Source of the DNA: an uncultured Rubrobacteraceae bacterium
GTDB lineage: Bacteria > Actinomycetota > Rubrobacteria > Rubrobacterales > Rubrobacteraceae
Length of the DNA stretch: 29,469 nt
NCBI GenBank assembly: GCA_902806105.1
Contig: CADCVI010000137.1
Location: 1 to 29,469, forward strand
Direction of reading: 5' to 3'
How positions within the stretch are numbered: position 1 is the first letter of the stretch; every line of letters begins with the position of its first letter. The notes beneath the pieces were generated by a model. That model made no database searches, was not told where the DNA came from, and saw only the letters and a program-made list of their open reading frames with translations. Made by a program: the position numbers and the translations under genes. This document shows positions 11,517 to 19,239 of this stretch, piece after piece.

Positions 11517-11519
11517 AGG

Positions 11520-12125
11520 TCACTCTACCGCCACCTCGAAGTCGTAGTGGGCCTCGCCCTCCGCGGTCTCGTCGTTCACGCGAACGGAGACGATGAGCAT
11601 GTACCTGCCCGACGGCAGGCCCGCGGTGATCCAGGCCCGCTCGTCTTGCTGAACAGGCGTGAGCCGCTCCTCTTCGAACTCGAGCGGCCCCAGGTGTTCG
11701 CCCGGCTTCGCCGGAGGCCCGCCCTGTTTCTCAGCTGGGGCGGATTTGGGGGAGACGTCGGTGCGGTACGCCCGCGCTCCCATCTCCTCCGGCGCGCTCG
11801 CCCCGCCGTACACGAACTCCATGCGTGCCCCGCTCGGCACGCGCAGCCGCGGCTCACTCGTACTGAAACCGGTCATGCTCGTAACGCAGGCCGTGTTGTC
11901 GGGCAGGAGACGCCTCTTCTCCCGCCAGCAACCGATGGTCGCGCTTCCGATCTCGCTCTCGCCCCCGTAAGCAAGAGTACCCTGGGGCGGACGCGGTTCC
12001 GGGCCGCCGAAGCCGAGCAGACCGCTGGAGACCAGGATAAGCCCGGCAACGAACAGAGCAGGGGCTGCTACGAGGATGAGCAGAGATGCGTCGAGCAGGC
12101 CGCGCCGACGGTCTCTGTCAGCCAC
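11520..12125 (-). CDS. Unknown secreted or membrane-anchored protein, third gene of a three-gene cassette
   Basis: A 201-residue protein with one membrane segment near the N-terminus (about 11-36, LLDASLLILVAAPALFVAGL) and an outside domain of about 160 residues rich in predicted beta strands with two cysteines. The end (SGRYMLIVSVRVNDETAEGEAHYDFEVAVE) looks like a beta-sandwich edge. No family was recognised. The GTG start at 12125 overlaps the stop of the preceding gene by 8 nt (GTGGCTGA), which suggests translational coupling. The cassette order is 12645-12352, 12345-12118, 12125-11520. Confidence 0.7.
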   Translation of the reverse strand: MADRDRRRGLLDASLLILVAAPALFVAGLILVSSGLLGFGGPEPRPPQGTLAYGGESEIGSATIGCWREKRRLLPDNTACVTSMTGFSTSEPRLRVPSGARMEFVYGGASAPEEMGARAYRTDVSPKSAPAEKQGGPPAKPGEHLGPLEFEEERLTPVQQDERAWITAGLPSGRYMLIVSVRVNDETAEGEAHYDFEVAVE

Positions 12126-12345
12126 CGCAGGTTCCCAGGGTACATGTTGCGTAGATGGTGGTCACAACACAGACTGGGACTAGCCCCAGCACGAGAAGCG
12201 TGAGCAGGGCATCCCGTCGAAGGTTGCGTCCGGTGTCCCTGAATCGCCACGTCGCGACGCTGGCGTTCAGGGCGACCACGGCCAGACCGATGAGTAGGAC
12301 CACGCCGTTCGAGACCGCGACGGAGAGGCCACCCAGCAGCCGCAC
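12118..12345 (-). CDS. Small two-span membrane protein, unknown
   Basis: A 75-residue protein with two hydrophobic segments (LSVAVSNGVVLLIGLAVVAL, about 7-26, and LLTLLVLGLVPVCVVTTIYA, about 47-66) separated by a basic loop RFRDTGRNLRRD, so the loop probably faces the cytoplasm. It ends CTLGTCGG with two cysteines. GTG at 12345 starts 6 nt after the TAA of the upstream gene; there is no clear SD, so it probably depends on translation from that gene. Function unknown. Confidence 0.6.
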   Translation of the reverse strand: MRLLGGLSVAVSNGVVLLIGLAVVALNASVATWRFRDTGRNLRRDALLTLLVLGLVPVCVVTTIYATCTLGTCGG

Positions 12346-12351
12346 CGCCGG

Positions 12352-12645
12352 TTAAACGATGGAGATCACAGCCGCCGTCGAGAGGCAGGCGCCAAGGATC
12401 GGGAGCGGGCACCCACTCGTGCGGCCCCGGTCGAGGAGCGTCCCGGCCCACAGAGCGCTGGCCGCCGCCAGGAGCGCGCCCGTACCGAACGAGAGCGGCC
12501 ACACGACCATCTCCGGCACGACAAGCCCCATGACGAAGACCGGGAGGGCGCCGATAGTCCCCGCGATCAGCGCGACGATCCAAACGATCAGGTAGCGCAA
12601 GAACACCGCTGCCCGATCGCCGGATCCTCCGCTCGACCGTTCCAT
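12352..12645 (-). CDS. Small three-span membrane protein, unknown, first gene of the cassette
   Basis: A 97-residue protein with three hydrophobic stretches (YLIVWIVALIAGTIGALPVF; VVWPLSFGTGALLAAASALW; PILGACLSTAAVISIV). ATG at 12645 is preceded by GAGGAG 7 nt upstream, a good SD. An AT-rich patch at 12678-12700 (rare in this genome) is a likely place for its promoter, but no consensus pair was seen. No family recognised. Confidence 0.65.
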   Translation of the reverse strand: MERSSGGSGDRAAVFLRYLIVWIVALIAGTIGALPVFVMGLVVPEMVVWPLSFGTGALLAAASALWAGTLLDRGRTSGCPLPILGACLSTAAVISIV

Positions 12646-12742
12646 CTCTTAGCTCCTCTTCGACCCGAAACGACATCTCATGCTATTTATTTTACTTTCG
12701 GCGTCGTGCAGCGCATCCCTCTAAAGGAGCTGTTTCGCGGAG

Positions 12743-13339
12743 CTAGGTGAGGTCGCGGCGGCTCTTGAGGCCCATCTTCCTCAGGATGCTGGAGACGTGG
12801 TTTTTGGCGGTGTAGAGGCTTATGTAGAGTTCGGAGGAGATCTCGGCGTTGGTGTAGCGCCTGAGCATGAGCGCGAGGACCTCGCGCTCCTTCGGCGTCA
12901 GCCGGGCCGCGTCGGCGGCGCCCGTGACGCGGCGCCTGGCCTCGTCGTTCGCCGTGGAGAGCAGCCAGACTTTCTCCCCGGCCTCGACGCGTTGGAGGGC
13001 CTCGGGGAGCTCCGAGCCGCCTATCCCCTTGTGGAGGTAGCCGTCGGCCCCGGCGAGGACCGCCGCCGCGACGTCATCGACCCCGGTGTGCGCGGTGAAG
13101 AGGACGACGAGGGGCGAGCGGGACCGGCCCTTGATCTCCCGGCAAGCCTCGATGCCGGAGTCTTCACCTTCGAGCCTGAGGTCGAGCAGGACCAGGTCCG
13201 GCCTGAGTTCGTCCGCCAGACGGACGGCTTCAACAGCGGTCGCGGCCTCTCCGACCACCTCTACCCCATCGGCCGAGTCCAGCAGGTATTTCACGCCGTA
13301 GCGCATGGCAGGATGGTCGTCCACCAGCAGCACCCTCAC
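12743..13339 (-). CDS. NarL/FixJ-type response regulator
   Basis: A 198-residue two-component response regulator. The receiver domain (1-120) has the acidic pair D7-D8, phosphoacceptor D53 in LVLLDLRL, T82 and K104 in YLHKG. The C-terminal LuxR-type helix-turn-helix (about 135-198) has LTPKEREVLALMLRRYTNAE followed by LYISLYTAKNHVSSILRKMG. The GTG start at 13339 overlaps the kinase stop as GTGA, so the pair is translationally coupled and forms one operon, kinase first. Longer in-frame extensions upstream lie inside the kinase gene and give no sensible receiver sequence. The targets are not known; the palindrome at 15045-15058 upstream of the operon is a candidate site. Confidence 0.92.
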   Translation of the reverse strand: MRVLLVDDHPAMRYGVKYLLDSADGVEVVGEAATAVEAVRLADELRPDLVLLDLRLEGEDSGIEACREIKGRSRSPLVVLFTAHTGVDDVAAAVLAGADGYLHKGIGGSELPEALQRVEAGEKVWLLSTANDEARRRVTGAADAARLTPKEREVLALMLRRYTNAEISSELYISLYTAKNHVSSILRKMGLKSRRDLT

Positions 13340-14958
13340 CTTGGGAACCTCAGCTCGACCACGGTCCCGGTGTCGCGAGCGGAGGAGATCCCGATCTCGG
13401 CCCCCGCCTCCTCGGCGCGGGAGCGCATGGAGTGGAGGCCGTAGCCGCCCCCCTGCTCCGCCTTGTCGAAGCCTCGCCCGTCGTCGCAGAGGGTGAGGAC
13501 GAACCCGCTGGCCTCGTGGCGCGTACGGAGCCAGAGGTTTTGGGCCCCCGAGTGCTTGGCGGCGTTCCACGCGGCCTCGGTGAAGACACGATGGGCCACA
13601 CGGAGTTCCTCAGGCGAAAGGTCCGTGAGGGGCGCGGCGAAGTCCTCGTGCGTCTCCATCCCGAAGCGTTCCCCGAACCGGCGCAGTCCCTCCCCGAAAA
13701 ACAGCGCCGGGTCCCCCGCATGACCCGAGAGCAGCCTGAGCTCATCCATCGGCCTGGAGAGCTCGTGCGCCGTCTCGCGGGAGGTCTCAAGGGCCTTGCC
13801 AAGGAGGTCGCGCACGGCCGCCTCGTCGCCGTTCTTCTCTGCCAGGGTTGCGGCCTCGATCATGAGCGAGGTGCCGTGGACGCCCTGCTTCACGGTGTCG
13901 TGGAGCTCGCGCATGATGCGTGCCCCCTCGGCCTGACGCGCCAATACCTCCTGGCGCGCGGCCTGGCGGCGCATGGCGCGGTTGATCTCGAACATCCTCC
14001 CGCACATCAGGACCGTGAGCAGCGCGCCGCCGAGCAGGACGTAGTCCGGCAGACCAGCACCCGAAACACCCCACAGCAGCAGGAGACCATACTGGAGAAG
14101 CGGCGAGAGCGGCCCGAACCAGAACAGGGCGATCCCGTAGCCGCCGACGTGCCCTGCCGGCTCCACCCTCTCCCCGCCCCACGAGAGCGCCGCGAGCGCG
14201 AGCAGCATCACGCCGCCGGACCACAGGACCTCGGCCGCTCCAAGCTCGTATATCCCTCGCGACCGTGCCCAGAGATACGCCGCGTTCGCCGCAGTCAGCA
14301 GCACGAAACCGCCGGCCATCACGACCACGAAACGGGGCCTCCTGACGGAGAGGATCGCGGCAAGCCCCAGAAATAGGAGGCCAAGGTCCAGGACCGGCCG
14401 CGCCAGCCGGGCGAGCACCTCCAGCGCATCGAGCCCCGTTCCGGAGCCGAGGACCAGATACCACACGAGCAGCCCCGAGGTGAGCATCACGGCCAGGGCA
14501 TCGAGCGCGGCGACCGAGACCATCTCCCTGCGCAACGTGCTCATCAGCCACAGGAGCACGACGAAGAACAGCGCGTAGGAGAGCCCGTGCGCCATTACCT
14601 GAAAGACCTCGGCCAGACCCAGCCCGAACGCCCTCGCCCCGACCCACACGACATCCGCAACGAGCCGAAAGCAAACGGCGAGGGTGAAAAGCATCCACGG
14701 CAGCCCCTCCGCCGCCCCGCCCCGGACGAAGGCTCGCCAGAGTACCACCGCCGCGAAGACCTCCGCGGCCCACGAGGCACCAAGGATAGCGAAGGAGCGA
14801 GCCTCACCCTCCTGAAACACCAGGGACAAGAGCGCCAGTAAGGACCAGCCCAGAAATACGAGCAGCGGCAGGCGCCTATTAAGAGGACCTAGAATTCCCC
14901 GCAAGCTCCCCGATCCGGCCGTCAAACCGGCCCCTTTGCCCATGGCCCATCCTAGCAT
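13336..14958 (-). CDS. Membrane-bound histidine kinase, NarL-partner (HisKA_3) type
   Basis: A 540-residue sensor kinase. The first 310 residues hold about eight hydrophobic spans forming a membrane sensor module with little outside sequence. Then comes the dimerisation/phosphorylation helix MRELHDTVKQGVHGTS with the phosphorylated His at 353. The ATPase domain shows the N-box EAAWNAAKHSGA, the G1 box DDGRGF and the G2 box GYGLHSMRSRAEEAG. The stop overlaps the response-regulator start by 4 nt. Two in-frame ATGs are possible, 14958 and 14943; neither has a convincing SD, and I kept the longer. The ligand sensed by the multi-span module cannot be told from sequence. It is divergent from the small-gene pair at 15087. 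Confidence 0.9.
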   Translation of the reverse strand: MLGWAMGKGAGLTAGSGSLRGILGPLNRRLPLLVFLGWSLLALLSLVFQEGEARSFAILGASWAAEVFAAVVLWRAFVRGGAAEGLPWMLFTLAVCFRLVADVVWVGARAFGLGLAEVFQVMAHGLSYALFFVVLLWLMSTLRREMVSVAALDALAVMLTSGLLVWYLVLGSGTGLDALEVLARLARPVLDLGLLFLGLAAILSVRRPRFVVVMAGGFVLLTAANAAYLWARSRGIYELGAAEVLWSGGVMLLALAALSWGGERVEPAGHVGGYGIALFWFGPLSPLLQYGLLLLWGVSGAGLPDYVLLGGALLTVLMCGRMFEINRAMRRQAARQEVLARQAEGARIMRELHDTVKQGVHGTSLMIEAATLAEKNGDEAAVRDLLGKALETSRETAHELSRPMDELRLLSGHAGDPALFFGEGLRRFGERFGMETHEDFAAPLTDLSPEELRVAHRVFTEAAWNAAKHSGAQNLWLRTRHEASGFVLTLCDDGRGFDKAEQGGGYGLHSMRSRAEEAGAEIGISSARDTGTVVELRFPR

Positions 14959-15044
14959 GCTCGCTGCCGACCCTTCACCACTTCACGGCCACGAAGCATC
15001 CCGTCCGGCGCCTCCATGCACCCGAGTTTCGGCGGGGAACGAAG

Positions 15045-15058
15045 CAGGTAAGTACCTG
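15045..15058. promoter_or_regulatory. Palindrome CAGGTA-AG-TACCTG in the divergent control region
   Basis: Two perfect 6-base inverted arms with a 2-base centre lie in the 128-nt space between the kinase (leftward) and the 15087 gene (rightward), 29 nt before the latter. The size and 2-nt centre suit a dimeric regulator. The orientation of the half sites is opposite to the NarL 7-2-7 site, so assignment to the neighbouring response regulator is only a guess. Confidence 0.4.
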
Positions 15059-15086
15059 AGATCTCCACCGCGCAAAGGAGGCCCGG

Positions 15087-15383
15087 GTGGCGGATCCGGA
15101 CGTAACGATGAAGGGCATACTCGGGGTCAACGACACCGCGCCACCGAGCGAGCACACGGGCTACTACCTGGATCACGCCACCATAGAGGTGGACGTGTCA
15201 GAGGTGCAGGGCCTCGACCGAAGCCTCGAAGGACTCCCGATCAACGTCGAGGGCCACTTCGAGGTCCGGAAGGACGAGAACCCTGATACCCCCGTCCGCT
15301 GGGTCTTCAGGGCGCATCGCGTATATCAGGACGTGGGCGGAGGCGGCCGAGGCATGTCCTCGGTCCCGCCCCCCAGCCAGTGA
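15087..15383 (+). CDS. Small soluble protein of unknown function
   Basis: A 98-residue cytoplasmic protein, acidic in the middle (YYLDHATIEVDVSEVQGLDR, then INVEGHFEVRKDENPDTP) with alternating strands suggesting a small beta-rich fold, and a flexible Gly/Pro/Ser end (GGGGRGMSSVPPPSQ). GTG at 15087 has AAAGGAGG 5 nt upstream, a near-ideal SD. The next gene starts 13 nt after its stop with its own strong SD, so the two form an operon. I recognise no family. Confidence 0.7.
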   Translation: MADPDVTMKGILGVNDTAPPSEHTGYYLDHATIEVDVSEVQGLDRSLEGLPINVEGHFEVRKDENPDTPVRWVFRAHRVYQDVGGGGRGMSSVPPPSQ

Positions 15384-15396
15384 AAAGGAGGATCGG

Positions 15397-15591
15397 ATGA
15401 GCGAAGAACGACCGCAACACACCCAGGAGCCTGCCGAAGGAGCGGATGAGGACGTCGAAGCCAAGGGCGCCGACAAGCCCGGCGGGCCCGACCGGGGCAC
15501 GGAAGGGTCTACCCCCTCCCGGCACACGGAAGAGCCGGCCGAGGGCAGCGACGAAAACGTGGACGCACCCGGAGCCGAACGGTCGGAGTAG
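15397..15591 (+). CDS. Acidic repeat-containing small protein, probably disordered
   Basis: A 64-residue, strongly acidic protein without hydrophobic core, signal or membrane segment, so probably intrinsically disordered. It contains two copies of a 19-residue unit (residues 8-26 and 43-61) of the form HT-EPAEG-DE-V-A-GA. GGAGG lies 6 nt before ATG at 15397. It ends just before a perfect 13-bp terminator hairpin. Function unknown; it may act with its partner gene 13 nt upstream. Confidence 0.7.
   Translation: MSEERPQHTQEPAEGADEDVEAKGADKPGGPDRGTEGSTPSRHTEEPAEGSDENVDAPGAERSE
15418..15579 (+). repeat. Two direct copies of a 57-nt coding repeat
   Basis: Units 15418-15474 and 15523-15579 encode 19 residues each; 13 of 19 residues are identical. 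Substitutions are conservative (Q/E, A/S, D/N, E/D, D/E), with many synonymous base changes, so the duplication is old and the peptide appears to have been kept by selection. Confidence 0.75.
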
Positions 15592-15610
15592 TACCACCCG
15601 GATCATCTAC

Positions 15611-15644
15611 CGGGCCAGGAGAGTGTTGTGCCTCTCCTGGCCCG
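15611..15644. terminator. Bidirectional terminator between the repeat-protein gene and uvrB
   Basis: CGGGCCAGGAGAG (15611-15623) and CTCTCCTGGCCCG (15632-15644) pair perfectly over 13 bp around an 8-nt loop. The hairpin fills the gap between the two convergent genes and abuts the uvrB stop codon, so it can serve both directions. Confidence 0.8.
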
Positions 15645-17654
15645 CTATGAAGCAACCTCCTGGAGCTGCCTCTCCAGGTCCTTGATCTCGTCCCTCAGCT
15701 TCGCGGCGTACTCGAACTTTAGGTCCTCGGCGGCCTGCATCATCTCGGCCTCGAGGTCGGCGATGAGGATGCGCAGCTCCTCCGGGTCGCGCGGGACCTC
15801 CTGGGCGGCCCCCTTCTTCTTGTCGGTCCTGTAGAGGCCCTTCGCCTCGGCGGCGATGAGGATGTCCGAAATACCCTTGCTGATGGTCCTCGGCTCGATG
15901 CCGTGGCGCTCGTTGTGGGCTCTCTGGATCTCTCGGCGGCGCTCCGTCTCCCCCATCGCCGCCTTCATGGAGTCCGTCATCCTGTCCGCGTACATGATGA
16001 CCCTGCCCTTCACGTTCCGGGCGGCGCGGCCTATGGTCTGGATCAGGGCGCGCTCCCCGCGCAGGAAGCCCTCCTTGTCCGCGTCGAGGATCGCGACGAG
16101 CGTGACCTCGGGGAGGTCGAGCCCCTCGCGGAGCAGGTTGATGCCGACGAGCACGTCGAACTCGCCCGTTCTGAGGCCCCGGATAATCTGGATCCGGTCC
16201 AGCGTCTCTATGTTCGCGTGCATGTAGCGCGCCTTGACGTTGTGCTCCAGGAGGTAGTCCGTCAGGTCCTCGGCCATCTTGATGGTCAGCGTCGTGATCA
16301 GGACGCGCTCCCCATGCTCGACGCGCACCGCGACCTCGTTCAAGAGGTCGTCGATCTGGTTCTTCGTCGGCCGGACCTCTATCTCCGGGTCCACGAGCCC
16401 GGTCGGACGGATAATCTGCTCGACGATCTGCTCGGAGTGCTCGAGCTCCCACGGCCCCGGCGTCGCCGACACGCACACCATCTGGTTCGTCTTGAGCAGA
16501 AACTCCTCGAACTTGAGCGGCCGGTTGTCCAGGGCGCTCGGGAGGCGGAACCCGAAGTCCACGAGCGTCGTCTTGCGGCTCCGGTCGCCCTTATACATCC
16601 CGCCGACCTGCGAGAGCGTGATGTGCGACTCGTCCACGAACGTCACGTAGTCGTCCGGGAAGTAGTCGAGCAGCGTGAACGGCGTGGAGCCCGGCGGACG
16701 GCCGTCCATGTGCCGCGAGTAGTTCTCTATGCCGGAGGTGTACCCGAGCTCCCGGATCATCTCCAGGTCGTACAGCGTCCGCTGCCTCAGCCGATACGCC
16801 TCCAGCACCTTCCCCTGCGCCTCGAGCTCCGCGTAGCGCGCGTCGAGCTCCGCCTCGATGTTCTGGATCGCTACCTGCAGCCGGTCGTCGTTCGTGACGA
16901 AGTGGCTCGCCGGGTAGATCGACAGGATCTTCTGCTCCCTCAACACCTCGCCGGTCAGGGGATCTACCTCGGAGATCCCCTCGACCTCGTCCCCGAAGAA
17001 CGAGACCCGGTACACGGTGTCCTGGTACGACGGATGGACCTCCAGAACGTCGCCCCGGACCCGGAAGGTGCCGCGCGCGAGCTGGTAGTCGTTCCTCGTG
17101 TACTGGATCTTGACGAGGCCCCGCAGTACGTCGTCGAGGTCGTAGAACCCGCCCTCCTCCAGCAGGACCATCTTGTCCCGGTACTCCTCGGGCGAACCGA
17201 GGCCGTAGATCGCCGAGACGCTCGCCACCACGATGACGTCACGCCGCGTGAACAGACTGCTCGTCGTCGAGTGCCTGAGCCGGTCGATGTCCTCGTTGAT
17301 CTGGGCGTCCTTCTCGATGAACGTGTCCGTCCGGGGGACGTAGGCCTCGGGCTGGTAGTAGTCGTAGTACGAGACGAAGTACTCCACGGCGTTGTTCGGG
17401 AAGAACTCGGCGAACTCGTTGGCGAGCTGCGCGGCGAGCGTCTTGTTGTGCGCGATGATGAGCGCGGGACGCCCGATCTGCTCGATGGTCTTCGCCATCG
17501 TGTACGTCTTGCCGCTCCCCGTGACCCCGAGCAGCGTCTGGGCCTTCATCCCGCTGTCGAGCCCGGAAGAAAGCAACTCTATGGCCCGCGGCTGGTCGCC
17601 GGTCGGCCTGTACTCGCTGTTTACCTTGAAGCTATTCTGCGTCGAATTCTCCAC
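15645..17654 (-). CDS. uvrB: Excinuclease ABC subunit B
   Basis: UvrB verifies damage handed over by UvrA, recruits UvrC and has a helicase-like ATPase core. From GTG 17654 the protein is 669 residues, matching the family. Visible motifs: [10 protein letters not shown], Walker A GVTGSGKT (K49), the damage-gripping beta-hairpin with [20 protein letters not shown], helicase motif II DESH, motif III-like SATPGPWE, motif [15 protein letters not shown], motif [11 protein letters not shown], and a C-terminal UVR domain ([20 protein letters not shown] and following) that binds UvrC. GTG 17654 was chosen because it places [15 protein letters not shown] as in homologues; TTG at 17660 is a close alternative, and the longer open frame upstream is not conserved in type. 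The nearest purine-rich stretch, GGAGAGGG, is 15 nt from the GTG and 10 from the TTG. No LexA-type operator was seen upstream. Confidence 0.96.
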   Translation of the reverse strand: MENSTQNSFKVNSEYRPTGDQPRAIELLSSGLDSGMKAQTLLGVTGSGKTYTMAKTIEQIGRPALIIAHNKTLAAQLANEFAEFFPNNAVEYFVSYYDYYQPEAYVPRTDTFIEKDAQINEDIDRLRHSTTSSLFTRRDVIVVASVSAIYGLGSPEEYRDKMVLLEEGGFYDLDDVLRGLVKIQYTRNDYQLARGTFRVRGDVLEVHPSYQDTVYRVSFFGDEVEGISEVDPLTGEVLREQKILSIYPASHFVTNDDRLQVAIQNIEAELDARYAELEAQGKVLEAYRLRQRTLYDLEMIRELGYTSGIENYSRHMDGRPPGSTPFTLLDYFPDDYVTFVDESHITLSQVGGMYKGDRSRKTTLVDFGFRLPSALDNRPLKFEEFLLKTNQMVCVSATPGPWELEHSEQIVEQIIRPTGLVDPEIEVRPTKNQIDDLLNEVAVRVEHGERVLITTLTIKMAEDLTDYLLEHNVKARYMHANIETLDRIQIIRGLRTGEFDVLVGINLLREGLDLPEVTLVAILDADKEGFLRGERALIQTIGRAARNVKGRVIMYADRMTDSMKAAMGETERRREIQRAHNERHGIEPRTISKGISDILIAAEAKGLYRTDKKKGAAQEVPRDPEELRILIADLEAEMMQAAEDLKFEYAAKLRDEIKDLERQLQEVAS

Positions 17655-17997
17655 GCGCAAACACCCATGCCCTCTCCGGATACCCAGCCTTCGAGTGGTA
17701 AACCACCCTCCCGTACCGTCCGAGTATACGACAGAGCAGCGCCTTTCCATCGCCGAAAACGCCCGCGAACCTCTCCGTTTGCCGGTAGCAAGACGGGTGG
17801 TCGCGGCACAAACCAGCCGCTCCCGGCAGAACCGTGCGGGGGCGAGAGAACCGGGCCTTTCACTCCCTCGCGACCACTCCCAGTACCGCCGCGAACGGCC
17901 GATGAGCGCGCCACGACGAGATCCGTCAACCCATCCCCGACCACCCATGGACCAGCACTTTCGAACTTCAAAGCTGGAGCAATCAGCTCGTTGTCGG
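17655..17997. other. uvrB upstream region
   Basis: This stretch of 343 bases lacks a gene. It holds a minus-strand TATACT (17723-17728), the same hexamer as at the uvrA promoter, as candidate uvrB -10 element with a poor -35. A small palindrome GTGGT-AA-ACCAC lies at 17695-17706 between that -10 and the start codon. A 9-bp inverted repeat (GTGGTCGCG at 17797-17805, CGCGACCAC at 17869-17877) lies further upstream. Long open frames crossing this DNA have no SD or recognisable content. Confidence 0.4.
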
Positions 17998-18624
17998 CTA
18001 CTCGGTGGCCCCGTCCAGCCCGCTACCGTAGAGCCCCGCGTAGGTATCCCGGGCTTCGGCCGCGTTCGTCACGTACTCGCGGGTCTCCTGAAACGGTATC
18101 GCCTCCGGAACCTCGCGCCCCTCGGCCAGCCACGAGTCGACCTGCCCCTCGCCGGAGTTGTACGCCGCGAGCACCAACTCCTCGTCCCCTTCGTACCGGC
18201 CGCTGAGGTAGCTCAGGTACCAGGACCCCATCCTGACGTTCGTTCCGGGGTCGCGGTAGTCGCCCATTATGCCGCTCCTCTCGGAGATGAACGCGGCGGT
18301 CTCAGGCAATATCTGCATCAGCCCGTAGGCTCCCTGCGAGGACTCGACGTCAGGTTTGTAACGGCTCTCCACGTAGATCACTCCGGCCACGAACGCCGGC
18401 TCCAAGCCGTGCTCCGCCGCCGCCTCGCGTATCTCGGCCTCGTACCTCAAGGGATGCAGAAGCTTCTGCACCGTCTCCGGAGCCCGCAGGAGGAACGGGA
18501 GCGTGACGACTACGAGCGCGAGAAGGATCAGCCACGGCACCGCGCGACGGCGGCGTTCGCGCGCGCGACCATAATTCCTCCTACCCTTCTTCGACCTCGT
18601 ATCCGTAAGGACCTCTCCCCCCAT
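17998..18624 (-). CDS. Membrane-anchored lytic transglycosylase (SLT family)
   Basis: A 208-residue peptidoglycan-cleaving enzyme. A very basic cytoplasmic head (about 11-28, [18 protein letters not shown]) precedes one membrane span (about 30-46), then an outside SLT domain. The catalytic Glu is E86 in [10 protein letters not shown], followed by [14 protein letters not shown] (the GLMQ signature) and [18 protein letters not shown] (the AYNxG motif). It breaks the MurNAc-GlcNAc bond with 1,6-anhydro formation. ATG at 18624 lies 44 nt inside the coaE end, with GAGAGGG as SD; no other start codon precedes the membrane span except a GTG just before it. The overlap ties its expression to coaE. 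Confidence 0.9.
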   Translation of the reverse strand: MGGEVLTDTRSKKGRRNYGRARERRRRAVPWLILLALVVVTLPFLLRAPETVQKLLHPLRYEAEIREAAAEHGLEPAFVAGVIYVESRYKPDVESSQGAYGLMQILPETAAFISERSGIMGDYRDPGTNVRMGSWYLSYLSGRYEGDEELVLAAYNSGEGQVDSWLAEGREVPEAIPFQETREYVTNAAEARDTYAGLYGSGLDGATE

Positions 18625-19198
18625 CCCGAACCCTCTCCAGAAGCCCCTTCGCCCGCTCCCTGAGTGTACCGAGGTCCCCGTCGTTTTCCACCACCACGTC
18701 CGCCCGGCGGGCCTTCTCCTCCTGCGGAAGCTGTCGCGCCTCTATAGCCCGGCGCTGGTCCTCCCCCATCCCCCGCTCCGCCGCCCACGCCTTGCGCCGC
18801 TCCTCCGGCGCCGTGACCGCGACGGTCAGATCGAACTGCCCGCTCCGCCCCCCCTCGAAGAGGAGCGGTATCTCCGCGACGAAGACCTCCGCGCTCGTCG
18901 CTGCGATACGCCGATCCGTCTCCTCGTGCACCAGCGGGTGCAGGATATCCTCCAAGTCCTTCAAGGCTTCCGGATCCCCGAATACGACCCCGGCGAGCGC
19001 CCGGCGGTCTATGCCGCCCTCTTCCCCCCGCACCCCGTCACCAAAGCGGCCGGAGATACGCCGGATGGTCTTCTCGTCACGGACGAGAAGGTCGTGCACG
19101 AGCGCGTCGGCCGAGACCGTCTCGGCCCCGAGCTCCCCGAGGATGCGCACGAACGTGCTCTTGCCACAGGCGAGGGGGCCGGTGACCGCGATGGTCAC
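18581..19198 (-). CDS. coaE: Dephospho-CoA kinase
   Basis: CoaE phosphorylates the ribose 3'-hydroxyl of dephospho-CoA, the last step of coenzyme A synthesis, in the cytoplasm. At 205 residues it has family length. The P-loop is GPLACGKST (7-15), a variant of the usual GGIGSGKS but keeping the essential GK(S/T). It is followed by ADALVHDLL, LEDILHPLVHEE (the conserved HP), VAEIPLLFEGG (the PLLFE motif) and the C-terminal ADVVVENDGDLGTLRERAK. GTG at 19198 is preceded by a G-rich SD (AAGGGGGGG). It lies 41 nt after rpsA, in the conserved actinobacterial order polA-rpsA-coaE. Confidence 0.94.
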   Translation of the reverse strand: MTIAVTGPLACGKSTFVRILGELGAETVSADALVHDLLVRDEKTIRRISGRFGDGVRGEEGGIDRRALAGVVFGDPEALKDLEDILHPLVHEETDRRIAATSAEVFVAEIPLLFEGGRSGQFDLTVAVTAPEERRKAWAAERGMGEDQRRAIEARQLPQEEKARRADVVVENDGDLGTLRERAKGLLERVRDGGRGPYGYEVEEG

Positions 19199-19239
19199 CG
19201 GCCCCCCCTTGGGTGCCGTGTTCGTGCCGGGTGCCGAAG

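Noticed and set aside
15903..18206. 767-residue plus-strand frame opposite uvrB
   Set aside because: Antisense shadow; no SD and low-complexity Arg/Val/Asp composition.
18530..18585. Strong AGGAGGAATTATG start signal on the minus strand inside the transglycosylase gene
   Set aside because: The frame it opens ends after about 14 codons ([14 protein letters not shown]) and is out of frame with the transglycosylase, so no gene was called.
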